A stretch of DNA of 64,000 nucleotides. Source: Rhizobium sp. CF122 (GTDB taxonomy: Bacteria > Pseudomonadota > Alphaproteobacteria > Rhizobiales > Rhizobiaceae). The stretch spans positions 1 through 64,000 of the forward strand of contig NZ_AKKA01000096.1 in NCBI RefSeq assembly GCF_000282035.1. The letters run 5' to 3'. Numbering within the stretch: the first letter of the stretch is position 1; every line of letters begins with the position of its first letter. Shown here piece after piece: positions 18,021-26,177 of this stretch. The notes under the pieces were generated by a model, which saw nothing but the letters and a program-made list of their open reading frames with translations, searched no databases and was not told where the DNA came from. The position numbers were made by a program, and so were the translations under genes.

Positions 18021-18319
18021 CCCTGGAGATACACACGCTTCTTGCGATTCTCGCCATGGCGGCTGCAACGGTGCTGACCCGCATGAGCGGCCTGCTTCTC
18101 ATTCGCCATGTCGAAATGACCGAGCAGACCCGAACCGCCATCGAGGCGATACCGCCGGCGGTTCTAATGGCAGTAATTGCGCCCACCGCCTTTGCGACAG
18201 GCTGGGCCGAGACGGCTGCCTGCCTGGTTACAGCCCTCGCAGCGCGCCGGCTGCCGATGCTGGCAAGCGTTGCCGTTGGCGTGGCAACCGTTGCCATTCT
18301 GCGAGCCGTCGGCTTGTAG
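18017..18319 (+). CDS. azlD: AzlD family small subunit of branched-chain amino-acid exporter
   Basis: The protein has 100 residues and four hydrophobic helices, typical of AzlD/BrnE. The ATG at 18017 overlaps the azlC stop (ATGA), so the two subunits are translated together. AIPPAVLMAVIAP is the recognisable family stretch. It forms the inner-membrane exporter with AzlC. Confidence 0.88.
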   Translation: MTLEIHTLLAILAMAAATVLTRMSGLLLIRHVEMTEQTRTAIEAIPPAVLMAVIAPTAFATGWAETAACLVTALAARRLPMLASVAVGVATVAILRAVGL

Positions 18320-18331
18320 GTCGGGTAGCGT

Positions 18332-18355
18332 ACTGACGAGAAGGATCTCGTCAGT
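18332..18355. terminator. Bidirectional hairpin between azlD and dnaB
   Basis: ACTGACGAG-aaggat-CTCGTCAGT is a perfect 9-bp stem between two convergent stops. It overlaps the dnaB stop codon. There is no long T tract, so termination is likely but not certain. Confidence 0.55.
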
Positions 18356-19847
18356 GCTCTTCGTATTGGATGAAGGAGGGATCGGCGAGATCTGCGAAAC
18401 GCGTGAATTCCGACTGGAAGGCGAGCTTCACCGTGCCGGTCGGTCCATGGCGCTGCTTGGCGATGATAACGTCAGCCGTGCCCTTTACCTTGTCGAACAG
18501 CGCTTCCCATTCGGCATACTTCGGATCGTTAGGATCGCGAGGCTCGAGATTCTTGACGTAGTATTCCTCACGGAACACGAAGAGTACGACATCGGCGTCC
18601 TGCTCGATCGAGCCCGATTCACGAAGGTCGGAGAGCTGCGGGCGCTTGTCGTCTCGGCTTTCGACCTGACGCGAGAGCTGGGAGAGGGCGATGATCGGAA
18701 CGTTCAGTTCCTTGCCGAGCGCCTTCAGGCCAGTCGTGATCTGGGTGATTTCCTGCACGCGGTTTTCGCCTGACTTGCCCGAGCCGGTCATCAGCTGGAT
18801 GTAGTCGACCACCAGGCAATCGAGGCCGCGCTGGCGCTTCAGGCGGCGGGCGCGCGCCGAAAGCTGTGCGATCGAGATACCACCGGTCTGGTCGATGTAG
18901 AGCGGCACCTTCTGCATCATCATCGAGCAGGCGACCAGCTTTTCGAAGTCGGCATCGTTGATGTCGCCGCGGCGGATCTTCGAGGAAGAGACTTCCGTCT
19001 GCTCGGAGATGATACGCGTGGCGAGCTGTTCGGACGACATTTCGAGCGAGTAGAAGCCGACGACGCCGCCTTGCTTCGCCTTCATGCTGCCGTCCGGCTG
19101 CACTTCGCCCTCGTAGGCGGCGGCAATGTTGTAGGCGATGTTGGTGGCGAGCGAGGTCTTGCCCATGCCCGGACGACCGGCGAGCACGATCAAGTCAGAG
19201 CGCTGCAGGCCGCCCATCTTGCCGTCCAGTGAATGGATCCCGGTGGAGATGCCGGAAAGCCCCCCATCACGTTCCTTGGCGACTGCCGCCATGTCGATCG
19301 CAAGTGCTACCGCGTCGTTGAATGACTGAAAGCCACCGTCGTAACGGCCGTTTTCAGCGAGTTCGAACAAACGGCGCTCAGTGTCCTCGATCTGTGTCTG
19401 CGGCGGCATGTCGAGCGGCGCGTCGTAAGCGATATTGACGACATCTTCACCGATGGTGATCAGCGCGCGGCGAAGCGCCAGATCATAGATGGCGCGGCCA
19501 TAGTCTTCTGCATTGATGATGGTGACCGCTTCGCGGGCGAGACGGGCGAGGTATTCGGAGACCGTCATGTCGCCGACCTTTTCCTCGGCCTTGAGGAACG
19601 TCTTGATCGTCACCGGATTGGCGATCTTGCCCATGCGGATGATGTCGCCCGCGACTTCGAAGATCTTGCGGTGCAGCGGTTCGTAGAGATGGATCGGCTT
19701 CAGGAAGTCCGACACCCGATAATAGGCGTCGTTGTTCATCAGGATCGCGCCGAGAAGCGCCTGTTCGGCTTCGATATTGTTGGGGGCTTCCCGGTAGTGC
19801 TGCTCCGCTGGAGCAACGGCGGCAATCTTTCGAGCGACGTCGTTCAT
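18351..19847 (-). CDS. dnaB: Replicative DNA helicase DnaB
   Basis: The protein has 498 residues from the ATG at 19847. The N-terminal helical domain opens with NNIEAEQALLGAIL, and the RecA-like motor has Walker A GRPGMGKTS near residue 220 and Walker B CLVVDYIQLM. It unwinds DNA at the replication fork as a hexamer. There is no intein: motifs run without interruption. An in-frame start at 19892 would add 15 basic residues without a clear ribosome site. alr, its usual downstream neighbour, is separated here by the araC-azlCD insertion. Confidence 0.95.
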   Translation of the reverse strand: MNDVARKIAAVAPAEQHYREAPNNIEAEQALLGAILMNNDAYYRVSDFLKPIHLYEPLHRKIFEVAGDIIRMGKIANPVTIKTFLKAEEKVGDMTVSEYLARLAREAVTIINAEDYGRAIYDLALRRALITIGEDVVNIAYDAPLDMPPQTQIEDTERRLFELAENGRYDGGFQSFNDAVALAIDMAAVAKERDGGLSGISTGIHSLDGKMGGLQRSDLIVLAGRPGMGKTSLATNIAYNIAAAYEGEVQPDGSMKAKQGGVVGFYSLEMSSEQLATRIISEQTEVSSSKIRRGDINDADFEKLVACSMMMQKVPLYIDQTGGISIAQLSARARRLKRQRGLDCLVVDYIQLMTGSGKSGENRVQEITQITTGLKALGKELNVPIIALSQLSRQVESRDDKRPQLSDLRESGSIEQDADVVLFVFREEYYVKNLEPRDPNDPKYAEWEALFDKVKGTADVIIAKQRHGPTGTVKLAFQSEFTRFADLADPSFIQYEEH

Positions 19848-20188
19848 CTTGATCCGTTCTGTCTTCTTCAGCTTCGGGTGTGGCGCGCGCAAGCGGCAAA
19901 ATCAAGCGCGGAAGCGAGAAGGCTCCTGTGCCGCCGTCGATACGGGAAGGCTTTGCCCGTTGTTCGACTTCTCCACAGTCGCACTTGCGGTCAGTGCAAA
20001 AATACCGAAAGTGTCACCTGCAGAACACGGCCAGAAACGACTCACTTCCATCGTGGCTTGCGTGGTAGTCTAAGCCTGTCGGGGGAGACTTGCATCCAAA
20101 CAGAGGCCGTCGGCTCTTGAAAAAGATCGGAAAACAATATAGATAGCAACGATATAATTAGTGCGCTAACAAAATAGGACTGAAATAT
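19848..20188. promoter_or_regulatory. 341-bp divergent spacer between dnaB and the MarR gene
   Basis: The spacer carries the promoters of dnaB and of the marR-emrB-emrA operon. The last 60 bp before marR are AT-rich and include TTAG-tgcg-CTAA (20158-20169), an interrupted palindrome that could be part of a MarR operator. The rest is GC-rich and shows no recognisable gene. Confidence 0.35.
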
Positions 20189-20632
20189 ATGGGAAATCCC
20201 GTTCTCGGGCGTGAGCTTATCGAAGACCTTGCCGCTTTCAATCGTAAGCTAAGGGCCGTCTTCGACAAGATAGTGCGGGAGCGCAACATGACGCTGCCGC
20301 GCGCCCGTGTCTTCTTCACGCTTAATAAAAAGGACGGAATCAACCAGCGTGAACTTGCCGAACGGCTGGAGCTGGAGACGCCAACGCTCGTCAGGATTCT
20401 CGATGCAATGGAAGGGCAGGGTTTCGTCCAGCGGCGCGTGGCCGGCTCCGATCGCCGTGCCAAGGAAATCTACATCACCGAGACCGGCAAGGTCGTGGCC
20501 GGCGAAATCGATGACATTGCCGTAAAAGTGCGGGCGCAGGTTATCGCCGGTATTCCCGAAAATGATCTGAAGACTACTTTGGAAGTGATCCGGGCCATGC
20601 AAGCCAACCTGCAGGGCATTCGCGGAATTTGA
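20189..20632 (+). CDS. MarR family transcriptional regulator
   Basis: The protein has 147 residues. The winged helix-turn-helix is visible as KDGINQRELAERLELETPTLVRILDAMEGQGFVQR followed in the wing by DRRAKEIYITE; the longer part corresponds to residues 50-84. MarR proteins bind DNA as dimers and release it on binding small phenolic or drug ligands. It is the first gene of an operon with an MFS pump and an HlyD-type adaptor, 10 bp apart, so it most likely represses that efflux system. Confidence 0.9.
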   Translation: MGNPVLGRELIEDLAAFNRKLRAVFDKIVRERNMTLPRARVFFTLNKKDGINQRELAERLELETPTLVRILDAMEGQGFVQRRVAGSDRRAKEIYITETGKVVAGEIDDIAVKVRAQVIAGIPENDLKTTLEVIRAMQANLQGIRGI

Positions 20633-20642
20633 GGTCCTGCCG

Positions 20643-22325
20643 ATGAGCCTGGCCGAGACCGCCAACGACAATGTGGCGCCACGGCCCGCCGAGGAGGCGA
20701 AGCCGGGCACACAACAGATGCCGTCGCCGCCACCCGCAGCGGGCGTGCCGATGCCGGCCTGGAAGGTGCCGCTCTACATTGCGGCGTCGGTCCTGCTTTT
20801 TCTGACGCAAGGCCTCGGCATGAACCTGCTGACTGCTAACATCTATCAGCTGCAGGGCTCGTTTTCCGCGACCACGACTGAAGTTTCCTGGCTCTCGGCG
20901 GCCTATATGGCACCTTACGCCAGCATGTCGATTGGACTCTTCAAGATTCGTACCCAATACGGTCTTCGTCGTTTCGCCGAACTTGGCATTATCTGTTTCG
21001 TCGTTGCGGCGGTGCTCAATCTCCTCATCACTGACCTGCATTCCGCGATCGTTGTGCGCACCCTGAGCGGCATGGCCGCAGCTCCCCTTTCGACGCTCGG
21101 CTTCCTATATATGCTGGAGCCTTTCCCGCAGGAAAATAAGCTCTCGCTCGGGATCAGCCTTGCCCTGATGTGCACGCTGTTTGCGTCTCCCGTCGCGCGC
21201 ATCGTCTCACCTTCGCTGCTTCAGTTCGGCGGGTATCAGGCGCTCTATATGTTCGAGATGGGCCTCGCGCTCGCCGTCTTTCCGATCATCTATCTGCTGC
21301 CGCTTACGGCGCCGCCTCGGGCGAACGTCATTCAACGACATGACATACTAAGCTATCTCCTCCTAGCGGTCGGCTTCGGGTGTCTTGCCGTCGTGCTGAC
21401 GCTCGGCCGGCTCTATTGGTGGTTCGAGGCGCCCTGGATCGGCGTTCTACTGGCGGTGTCGGTCGGCTCTCTTGCTCTGATGCTGGCCATTGAGCTGCCG
21501 CGCACCAATCCGCTGATCGATTTCCGCTGGCTGTTTTCGGGCGCCAACATGCGAATGGCAGGCGTCCTGCTTCTCTTCCGCTTCGTCTCCTCGGAGCAGT
21601 CGTCAACTGCCGCCAACTTCTATCAGCAGCTCGGGCTTCTGAACGATCAGACAGTGACACTCTATGCGATCATTCTTCTCGCCTCCTTGGTTGGCGGGCT
21701 TTTCTGCGCGTTTCTGATGACGACGCGCTACGTCGAAACAGCCCACGTGCTGGCGCTCGCACTCATTGCAGCCGGCGCCTTTCTGGATAGCCAGTCGACA
21801 AGCCTGACACGGCCGCCTCAGATGTATTTGAGCCAGGCGATGGTCGCCGCGGGCGCCGCGATGTTCCTGCCTCCTGTCATGGCGAACGGCTTCAAGGCCG
21901 CGATCTCGCGGGGCGGGCAATACATCGTCAACTTCCTGGTGATCTTCGTCTTCACGCAGAGCATTGGCTCGCTCTTCGCCTCGGCGATGCTCGGGACTTT
22001 CGTGACAATCCGGGAGAAGTTCCACTCGAACGTGCTCGTCGAGCACATCCTGCTGCAGGATCCGATCGTGGCGCAGCGCATCTCACAGCTGAGCGCCGCT
22101 TACGGCAAGGTGCTTGGCGACAAGATGCTGCTCAACGCTGAAGGTTTGGTGCTGCTCGCCCAGCAGGTCAGCCGCGAGGCCTATATTCTCGCCTACAACG
22201 ACACCTTCCTCGTCATCGGCTACTCCTCTGTCTTCGGCCTGATCGTCATTCTTTTCCATCAAGCGTGGCGCCGGCTGCCCTGGCCCAGGATAAGCCAGCC
22301 CGATGCAATCCCCGCTCAATCGTGA
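20643..22325 (+). CDS. MFS drug efflux transporter, DHA2 (EmrB-like) family
   Basis: The protein has 560 residues and about fourteen hydrophobic segments after a 40-residue hydrophilic N-terminus. It belongs to the DHA2 group, as judged from the early TTEVSWLSAAYMAPYA segment and the downstream HlyD partner. The standard EmrB motif A is partly diverged (FKIRTQYGLRRFAELG). It would export drugs or phenolics by proton antiport. It lies between the MarR regulator and the adaptor gene with gaps of 10 and 15 bp. Confidence 0.87.
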   Translation: MSLAETANDNVAPRPAEEAKPGTQQMPSPPPAAGVPMPAWKVPLYIAASVLLFLTQGLGMNLLTANIYQLQGSFSATTTEVSWLSAAYMAPYASMSIGLFKIRTQYGLRRFAELGIICFVVAAVLNLLITDLHSAIVVRTLSGMAAAPLSTLGFLYMLEPFPQENKLSLGISLALMCTLFASPVARIVSPSLLQFGGYQALYMFEMGLALAVFPIIYLLPLTAPPRANVIQRHDILSYLLLAVGFGCLAVVLTLGRLYWWFEAPWIGVLLAVSVGSLALMLAIELPRTNPLIDFRWLFSGANMRMAGVLLLFRFVSSEQSSTAANFYQQLGLLNDQTVTLYAIILLASLVGGLFCAFLMTTRYVETAHVLALALIAAGAFLDSQSTSLTRPPQMYLSQAMVAAGAAMFLPPVMANGFKAAISRGGQYIVNFLVIFVFTQSIGSLFASAMLGTFVTIREKFHSNVLVEHILLQDPIVAQRISQLSAAYGKVLGDKMLLNAEGLVLLAQQVSREAYILAYNDTFLVIGYSSVFGLIVILFHQAWRRLPWPRISQPDAIPAQS

Positions 22326-22340
22326 TCTCAGGGTCCCAGT

Positions 22341-23405
22341 ATGTTGAAGTTCCCTCGCTCTCCCTCGACTATCATCGCAGTGCTCGCCGGCATCGCCGGC
22401 GTCCTTCTCGTTCTCTATGCGTGGCGGCTGCCGCCGTTCGTGACATCGGTGGAGACGACCGACAATGCCTATGTTCGCGGCTATGTCACGATCATGAGCC
22501 CGCAGGTGAGCGGCTATGTCGTCGATGTGCCCGTGAAGGACTATCAGCAGGTCAAGCAGGGCGATACGCTTGCTCAGATCGATGACCGCATCTACGCCCA
22601 GAAGCTTGCCCAGGCACGTGCGGCGCTCGACGGGCAGAAGGCGTCGCTGGAGAATTCCCGCCAGTCAGAGCTTGCGGCAAAGGCGAGCATCGCCTCTAGC
22701 GAGGCGCAGATCGATAGCGCAAATGCAGCGCTGACGCGCGCGCAGCAGGCCTGGGATCGCGTCAACAATCTCAGTAATCGCGGCATTGCATCGCAGAGTG
22801 AGACAGAGGCCGCGCAGGCCACACTTGACCAGGCCAAGGCTGCCCTGAACCAGGCAAAGGCCGCGCTGGAAGTTTCCAAGCAAAACCTTGCAACGATCAT
22901 CGTCAATCGCTCGCTTCTGGAAGCCAATGTGGCAAGCGCCGAAGCCGTCGTGCGCCTTGCGGAAATCGACCTGCAGAACACCAAGATCGTCGCACCGCGC
23001 GACGGTCATCTCGGCGAAGTCGGCGTACGCGTCGGGCAGTATGTGGCGGCGGGTACGCAGCTCATGGCCGTCGTGCCGGAGGATGTGTGGGTCGTGGCGA
23101 ATTTCAAGGAGACGCAGTTGTACGGCATGCAGGTCGGGCAGCCGGTGACCATCACGGTCGATGCGCTCGGCAAGCAGCGTCTGAAGGGACACATCGAGCG
23201 CTTCTCGCCCGCAGCCGGGTCGGAATTCGCGGTCATCAAGGCGGACAATGCGACAGGCAATTTCGTGAAGATTGCACAGCGCGTCGGCGTGCGCATCGGC
23301 TTTGATCCCGACCAGCCGGTCGTCAAGGATCTGGGGCCGGGGCTCTCCGTCGTCGTCGACGTCGACAAGAACGCTCCGCCGCAGCAGAATACAGCCGCCA
23401 AATAA
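22341..23405 (+). CDS. HlyD/EmrA family membrane fusion protein
   Basis: The protein has 354 residues: one N-terminal membrane segment (residues 9-27), a split lipoyl domain (TIMSPQVSGYVVDVPVKDYQ and later IVAPRDGHLGEVGV), a long Ala/Gln-rich coiled coil (about residues 75-200) and a beta barrel (VWVVANFKETQL). Such adaptors join an EmrB-like pump to an outer-membrane TolC channel. No TolC gene is in the operon. A strong hairpin follows the stop. Confidence 0.9.
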   Translation: MLKFPRSPSTIIAVLAGIAGVLLVLYAWRLPPFVTSVETTDNAYVRGYVTIMSPQVSGYVVDVPVKDYQQVKQGDTLAQIDDRIYAQKLAQARAALDGQKASLENSRQSELAAKASIASSEAQIDSANAALTRAQQAWDRVNNLSNRGIASQSETEAAQATLDQAKAALNQAKAALEVSKQNLATIIVNRSLLEANVASAEAVVRLAEIDLQNTKIVAPRDGHLGEVGVRVGQYVAAGTQLMAVVPEDVWVVANFKETQLYGMQVGQPVTITVDALGKQRLKGHIERFSPAAGSEFAVIKADNATGNFVKIAQRVGVRIGFDPDQPVVKDLGPGLSVVVDVDKNAPPQQNTAAK

Positions 23406-23409
23406 GCAG

Positions 23410-23433
23410 AAAGCCCGGCGCGAGCCGGGCTTT
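23410..23433. terminator. Bidirectional terminator between emrA-like gene and rplI
   Basis: AAAGCCCGGC-gcga-GCCGGGCTTT is a perfect 10-bp stem with a GNRA loop and A/T-rich flanks on both sides. It lies between convergent stops and should work in both directions. Confidence 0.85.
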
Positions 23434-23465
23434 CGTCCATTTCCAGAGAGGATCTCTCGGGAAAA

Positions 23466-24041
23466 TTAAGCTTCGTCGCCTTCGAGGTCGGCTTCCGGAT
23501 CGAAGAAGTCTTCCGGACGCAGAGCGTCTTCGTCAACGCCGTAGATGGCATCGACGGAGTTGAGGGTTTCGCCCTTGGCCTGACGGCCGGCTTCTTCAGC
23601 CGAACGAGCAACGTTGAGTTCGACGTGGATTTCGACTTCAGCGTGGAGCTGCAGCTCAACCTTGTGCAGGCCGATCGACTTGATCGGCGTGTTCAGGTGA
23701 ACCTGGTTGCGGCCGATGTTGAAGCCTTCCGCAGCGAGAATTTCAACGACGTCGCGAGCAGCGACCGAGCCGTACATCTGGCCGGTTTCGCCAGCAGAAC
23801 GGACGACGATGAACGACTTGCCGTCGAGAGCGTCGGCGACCTTCTGCGCTTCCGACTTGCGCTCGAGGTTCCGAGCTTCGAGCGTTGCGCGCTCGGATTC
23901 GAAGCGCTTCTTGTTGGCTTCGTTGGCGCGCATCGCCTTGCCGAGCGGCAGGAGGTAGTTGCGAGCAAAGCCGTCGCGAACCTTTACGGTTTCGCCCATC
24001 TGGCCGAGCTTGGAGATGCGTTCAAGAAGAATGACTTCCAT
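23466..24041 (-). CDS. rplI: 50S ribosomal protein L9
   Basis: The protein has 191 residues. The N-terminal rRNA-binding domain has the family signature MEVILLERISKLGQMGETV, then GFARNYLLPLGKA. A long connecting helix is rich in charged residues (RATLEARNLERKSEAQK). The length exceeds the roughly 150 residues of E. coli L9 because of an acidic C-terminal tail (DPEADLEGDEA), as in other rhizobia. It is the last gene of the rpsF-rpsR-DUF2232-rplI cluster. Confidence 0.96.
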   Translation of the reverse strand: MEVILLERISKLGQMGETVKVRDGFARNYLLPLGKAMRANEANKKRFESERATLEARNLERKSEAQKVADALDGKSFIVVRSAGETGQMYGSVAARDVVEILAAEGFNIGRNQVHLNTPIKSIGLHKVELQLHAEVEIHVELNVARSAEEAGRQAKGETLNSVDAIYGVDEDALRPEDFFDPEADLEGDEA

Positions 24042-24062
24042 GTTCGTGTTCCTTTCGTGTCT

Positions 24063-25046
24063 TTAGATTTTCGTGTCTGTCTGTTTGGGGGCATCGACAT
24101 CCTTGTTCGGGGTAAGTGCGATTGCCTTGCGGGTATCGCTTAAGCCCACCACGAGGATGAAAAAGGCTGGCACCATCAGGATGAGCGATGCCAGGTAGCA
24201 GAGGATAAGCGCTGGCAGGCGCCAATCCTTGCCGCGCGTGCGGAAATGCAGCGCGGCAAAGCCGGAAAGCAGGAAGCCGGCGCCGAAGGTGCCGACCACG
24301 GTTGCTCCGATCATCGCCGGCATGCCGCCGAAGAAGGTGGCGGCAAGACCGACGAGAAAAACGAAGATCGAATTGCGGTTCATGCGCAGCGCCGAGGCAA
24401 TGTCCTCGCGGGGACGCAGGCCGCGGCCGGATGCGCTGACGATCCGGGTCGCGATGTAATAGGCGGCAAACAACATGACCACCCACATGCCGCCCTGAAT
24501 GGCGGGCAGCATGAGGAGCACCAGCGATTTGGTCTGCGCCGTCACCGCCGGATCGGGCGAAAACTCGGGCTGCTGCTGTGCAAGCGAGCCAAACATCACG
24601 TCCACGAGCCGATCGATGAGATCCGGACCGTAACCGATCATGACGCCGACCACGATGACGGCGATCGTCACCAGACCGCAGAGGTGCAGCAGAATGTCCG
24701 AAAGCGGATACCAGGCCATCAGATGCTCGGGACCGCCGAGTTCGGAGGCGGGGCGGGCAAGGTTTGCAAGGTGGCTGAGCCAGCCGGCCGGCAGCAGCGT
24801 GACCAGCGTCATCATCAACGCGAAGGACGGCGAGATGGCGATCGCGCCAACCGCAGCGGCGGTGACGACGGCGGAAATTGCCGCCATGTTGCCCCAGCCG
24901 AGGCCGACGAGAAGAATGGGAAGGGCGGAGGCCGCGTAGAGAACGGCACTGAACGACGGCTGCATGCTTGCGCCGAGCACCAGAAGTGCGGCGGTCATTC
25001 CGGCGAGCGCGCCGATGCCTAGCGTTTTTGCGTTCAGTTGCGTCAC
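24063..25046 (-). CDS. DUF2232 family membrane protein
   Basis: The protein has 327 residues from a GTG at 25046 and about eight hydrophobic segments. It matches the DUF2232 family that sits between rpsR and rplI in rhizobia; a related YybS family occurs beside rplI in Firmicutes. The function is unknown; membrane location is clear. It is 156 bp after rpsR and 21 bp before rplI on the same strand, so co-transcription with the ribosomal genes is likely. Confidence 0.85.
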   Translation of the reverse strand: MTQLNAKTLGIGALAGMTAALLVLGASMQPSFSAVLYAASALPILLVGLGWGNMAAISAVVTAAAVGAIAISPSFALMMTLVTLLPAGWLSHLANLARPASELGGPEHLMAWYPLSDILLHLCGLVTIAVIVVGVMIGYGPDLIDRLVDVMFGSLAQQQPEFSPDPAVTAQTKSLVLLMLPAIQGGMWVVMLFAAYYIATRIVSASGRGLRPREDIASALRMNRNSIFVFLVGLAATFFGGMPAMIGATVVGTFGAGFLLSGFAALHFRTRGKDWRLPALILCYLASLILMVPAFFILVVGLSDTRKAIALTPNKDVDAPKQTDTKI

Positions 25047-25202
25047 GGTCGCTGTCCTGCTTCATCAAGCAGTTAGAGGGACTATCCTGAATCGGTTTCA
25101 GAAAGGCCTCAACATGGGTTTTAAGAGTTCCGATCCGCGCCCATCGCGAAAGGGAGAAGGGAAGGCATCGCTGCCTTCCCTCGATTTGGTCTCGTCAGCT
25201 GA

Positions 25203-25451
25203 TTAAGCGACGACGTACGGCAGTAGGCCGAGGAAACGAGCGCGCTTGATCGCCTGGGCGAGTTCGCGCTGCTTCTTCTGCGAAACAGCAGTGATACGGG
25301 AAGGAACGATCTTACCGCGCTCGGAAATGTAGCGCTGCAGGAGACGAACGTCCTTGTAGTCGATGCGCGGAGCGTTTGCGCCGGAGAACGGGCAAGTCTT
25401 GCGACGACGATGGAACGGGCGACGAACCGGAGCGGAGGAAGCTTCAGACAT
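25203..25451 (-). CDS. rpsR: 30S ribosomal protein S18
   Basis: The protein has 82 residues and carries the S18 core IDYKDVRLLQRYISERGKI and ITAVSQKKQRELAQAIKRARFLGLLPYV. The length and the position 12 bp after rpsF are normal. It binds the platform of the small subunit together with S6. It has the CPFSG motif near residue 20. Confidence 0.97.
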   Translation of the reverse strand: MSEASSAPVRRPFHRRRKTCPFSGANAPRIDYKDVRLLQRYISERGKIVPSRITAVSQKKQRELAQAIKRARFLGLLPYVVA

Positions 25452-25463
25452 TCTTAGATCTCC

Positions 25464-25922
25464 TTATGCACGGTCTTCGCGGGGAGCGCGGTCCGGACGC
25501 GGGCCACGCTGGAAGTCGCCGTCACGGCGCGGCGGACGGTCACCGAATTCGCGGCGCGGGCCACGGTCGGCACCATCACGCGGACCGCGGTCGTCGCGGT
25601 CGCGCTTCTGCATCATGGCAGACGGGCCTTCTTCGTGTGCTTCGACAGCGATCGTCATGTAGCGCAGGACGTCTTCGCTGATGCGCATCTGGCGTTCCAT
25701 TTCCTGGACGGCAGCTGCCGGTGCATCGATGTCCACGAGGACGTAATGTGCCTTGCGGTTCTTCTTGATGCGGTAGGTAAGGGACTTAAGGCCCCAGTTC
25801 TCGATGCGCCCGACCTTGCCGCCGTTAGCTTCGATCACGCCCTTGTACTGTTCTACGAGGGCATCGACCTGCTGAGCGGAAATATCCTGTCGGGCAAGGA
25901 ATACATGTTCATAAAGAGCCAT
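25464..25922 (-). CDS. rpsF: 30S ribosomal protein S6 with long Arg/Asp-rich tail
   Basis: The protein has 152 residues from the ATG at 25922. The first 100 residues form the S6 fold (ALYEHVFLARQDIS, GLKSLTYRIKKNRKAHYVL). The last 45 or so residues are a low-complexity tail built from Arg, Asp, Gly and Pro (RDRDDRGPRDGADRGPRREF and more), probably disordered. An in-frame start at 25952 would add ten basic residues and is less likely. It is the first gene of the ribosomal cluster. Confidence 0.95.
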   Translation of the reverse strand: MALYEHVFLARQDISAQQVDALVEQYKGVIEANGGKVGRIENWGLKSLTYRIKKNRKAHYVLVDIDAPAAAVQEMERQMRISEDVLRYMTIAVEAHEEGPSAMMQKRDRDDRGPRDGADRGPRREFGDRPPRRDGDFQRGPRPDRAPREDRA

Positions 25923-26177
25923 GACAGCTTTGCCTTTCTTGCGTTGGTTCAACCCGATAATCGGCGGCTAAGCCTCAACGACTGCTCCTGAGAGGCGGCA
26001 AGCGCCAAGCAAGAAAAGCGTTCCGAGACGGTCGAGAGCGGAGACACGGGAGGCTGGAACGCTTCCGTTCCGACGATTCTCTTGCGAAAACCGGCCCTCC
26101 GTTCAGCCACCAGCCAGAAGACCGGGTTTGCGAACAGGGCGGCTTATACGGATTTTTGGCGGAAACGCAAGGGACAC

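Noticed and set aside
25464..25620. Repeated Arg/Asp codons in rpsF as a possible tandem DNA repeat or CRISPR
   Set aside because: The DNA units are irregular and lie inside a normal coding frame; no spacers of constant length exist.
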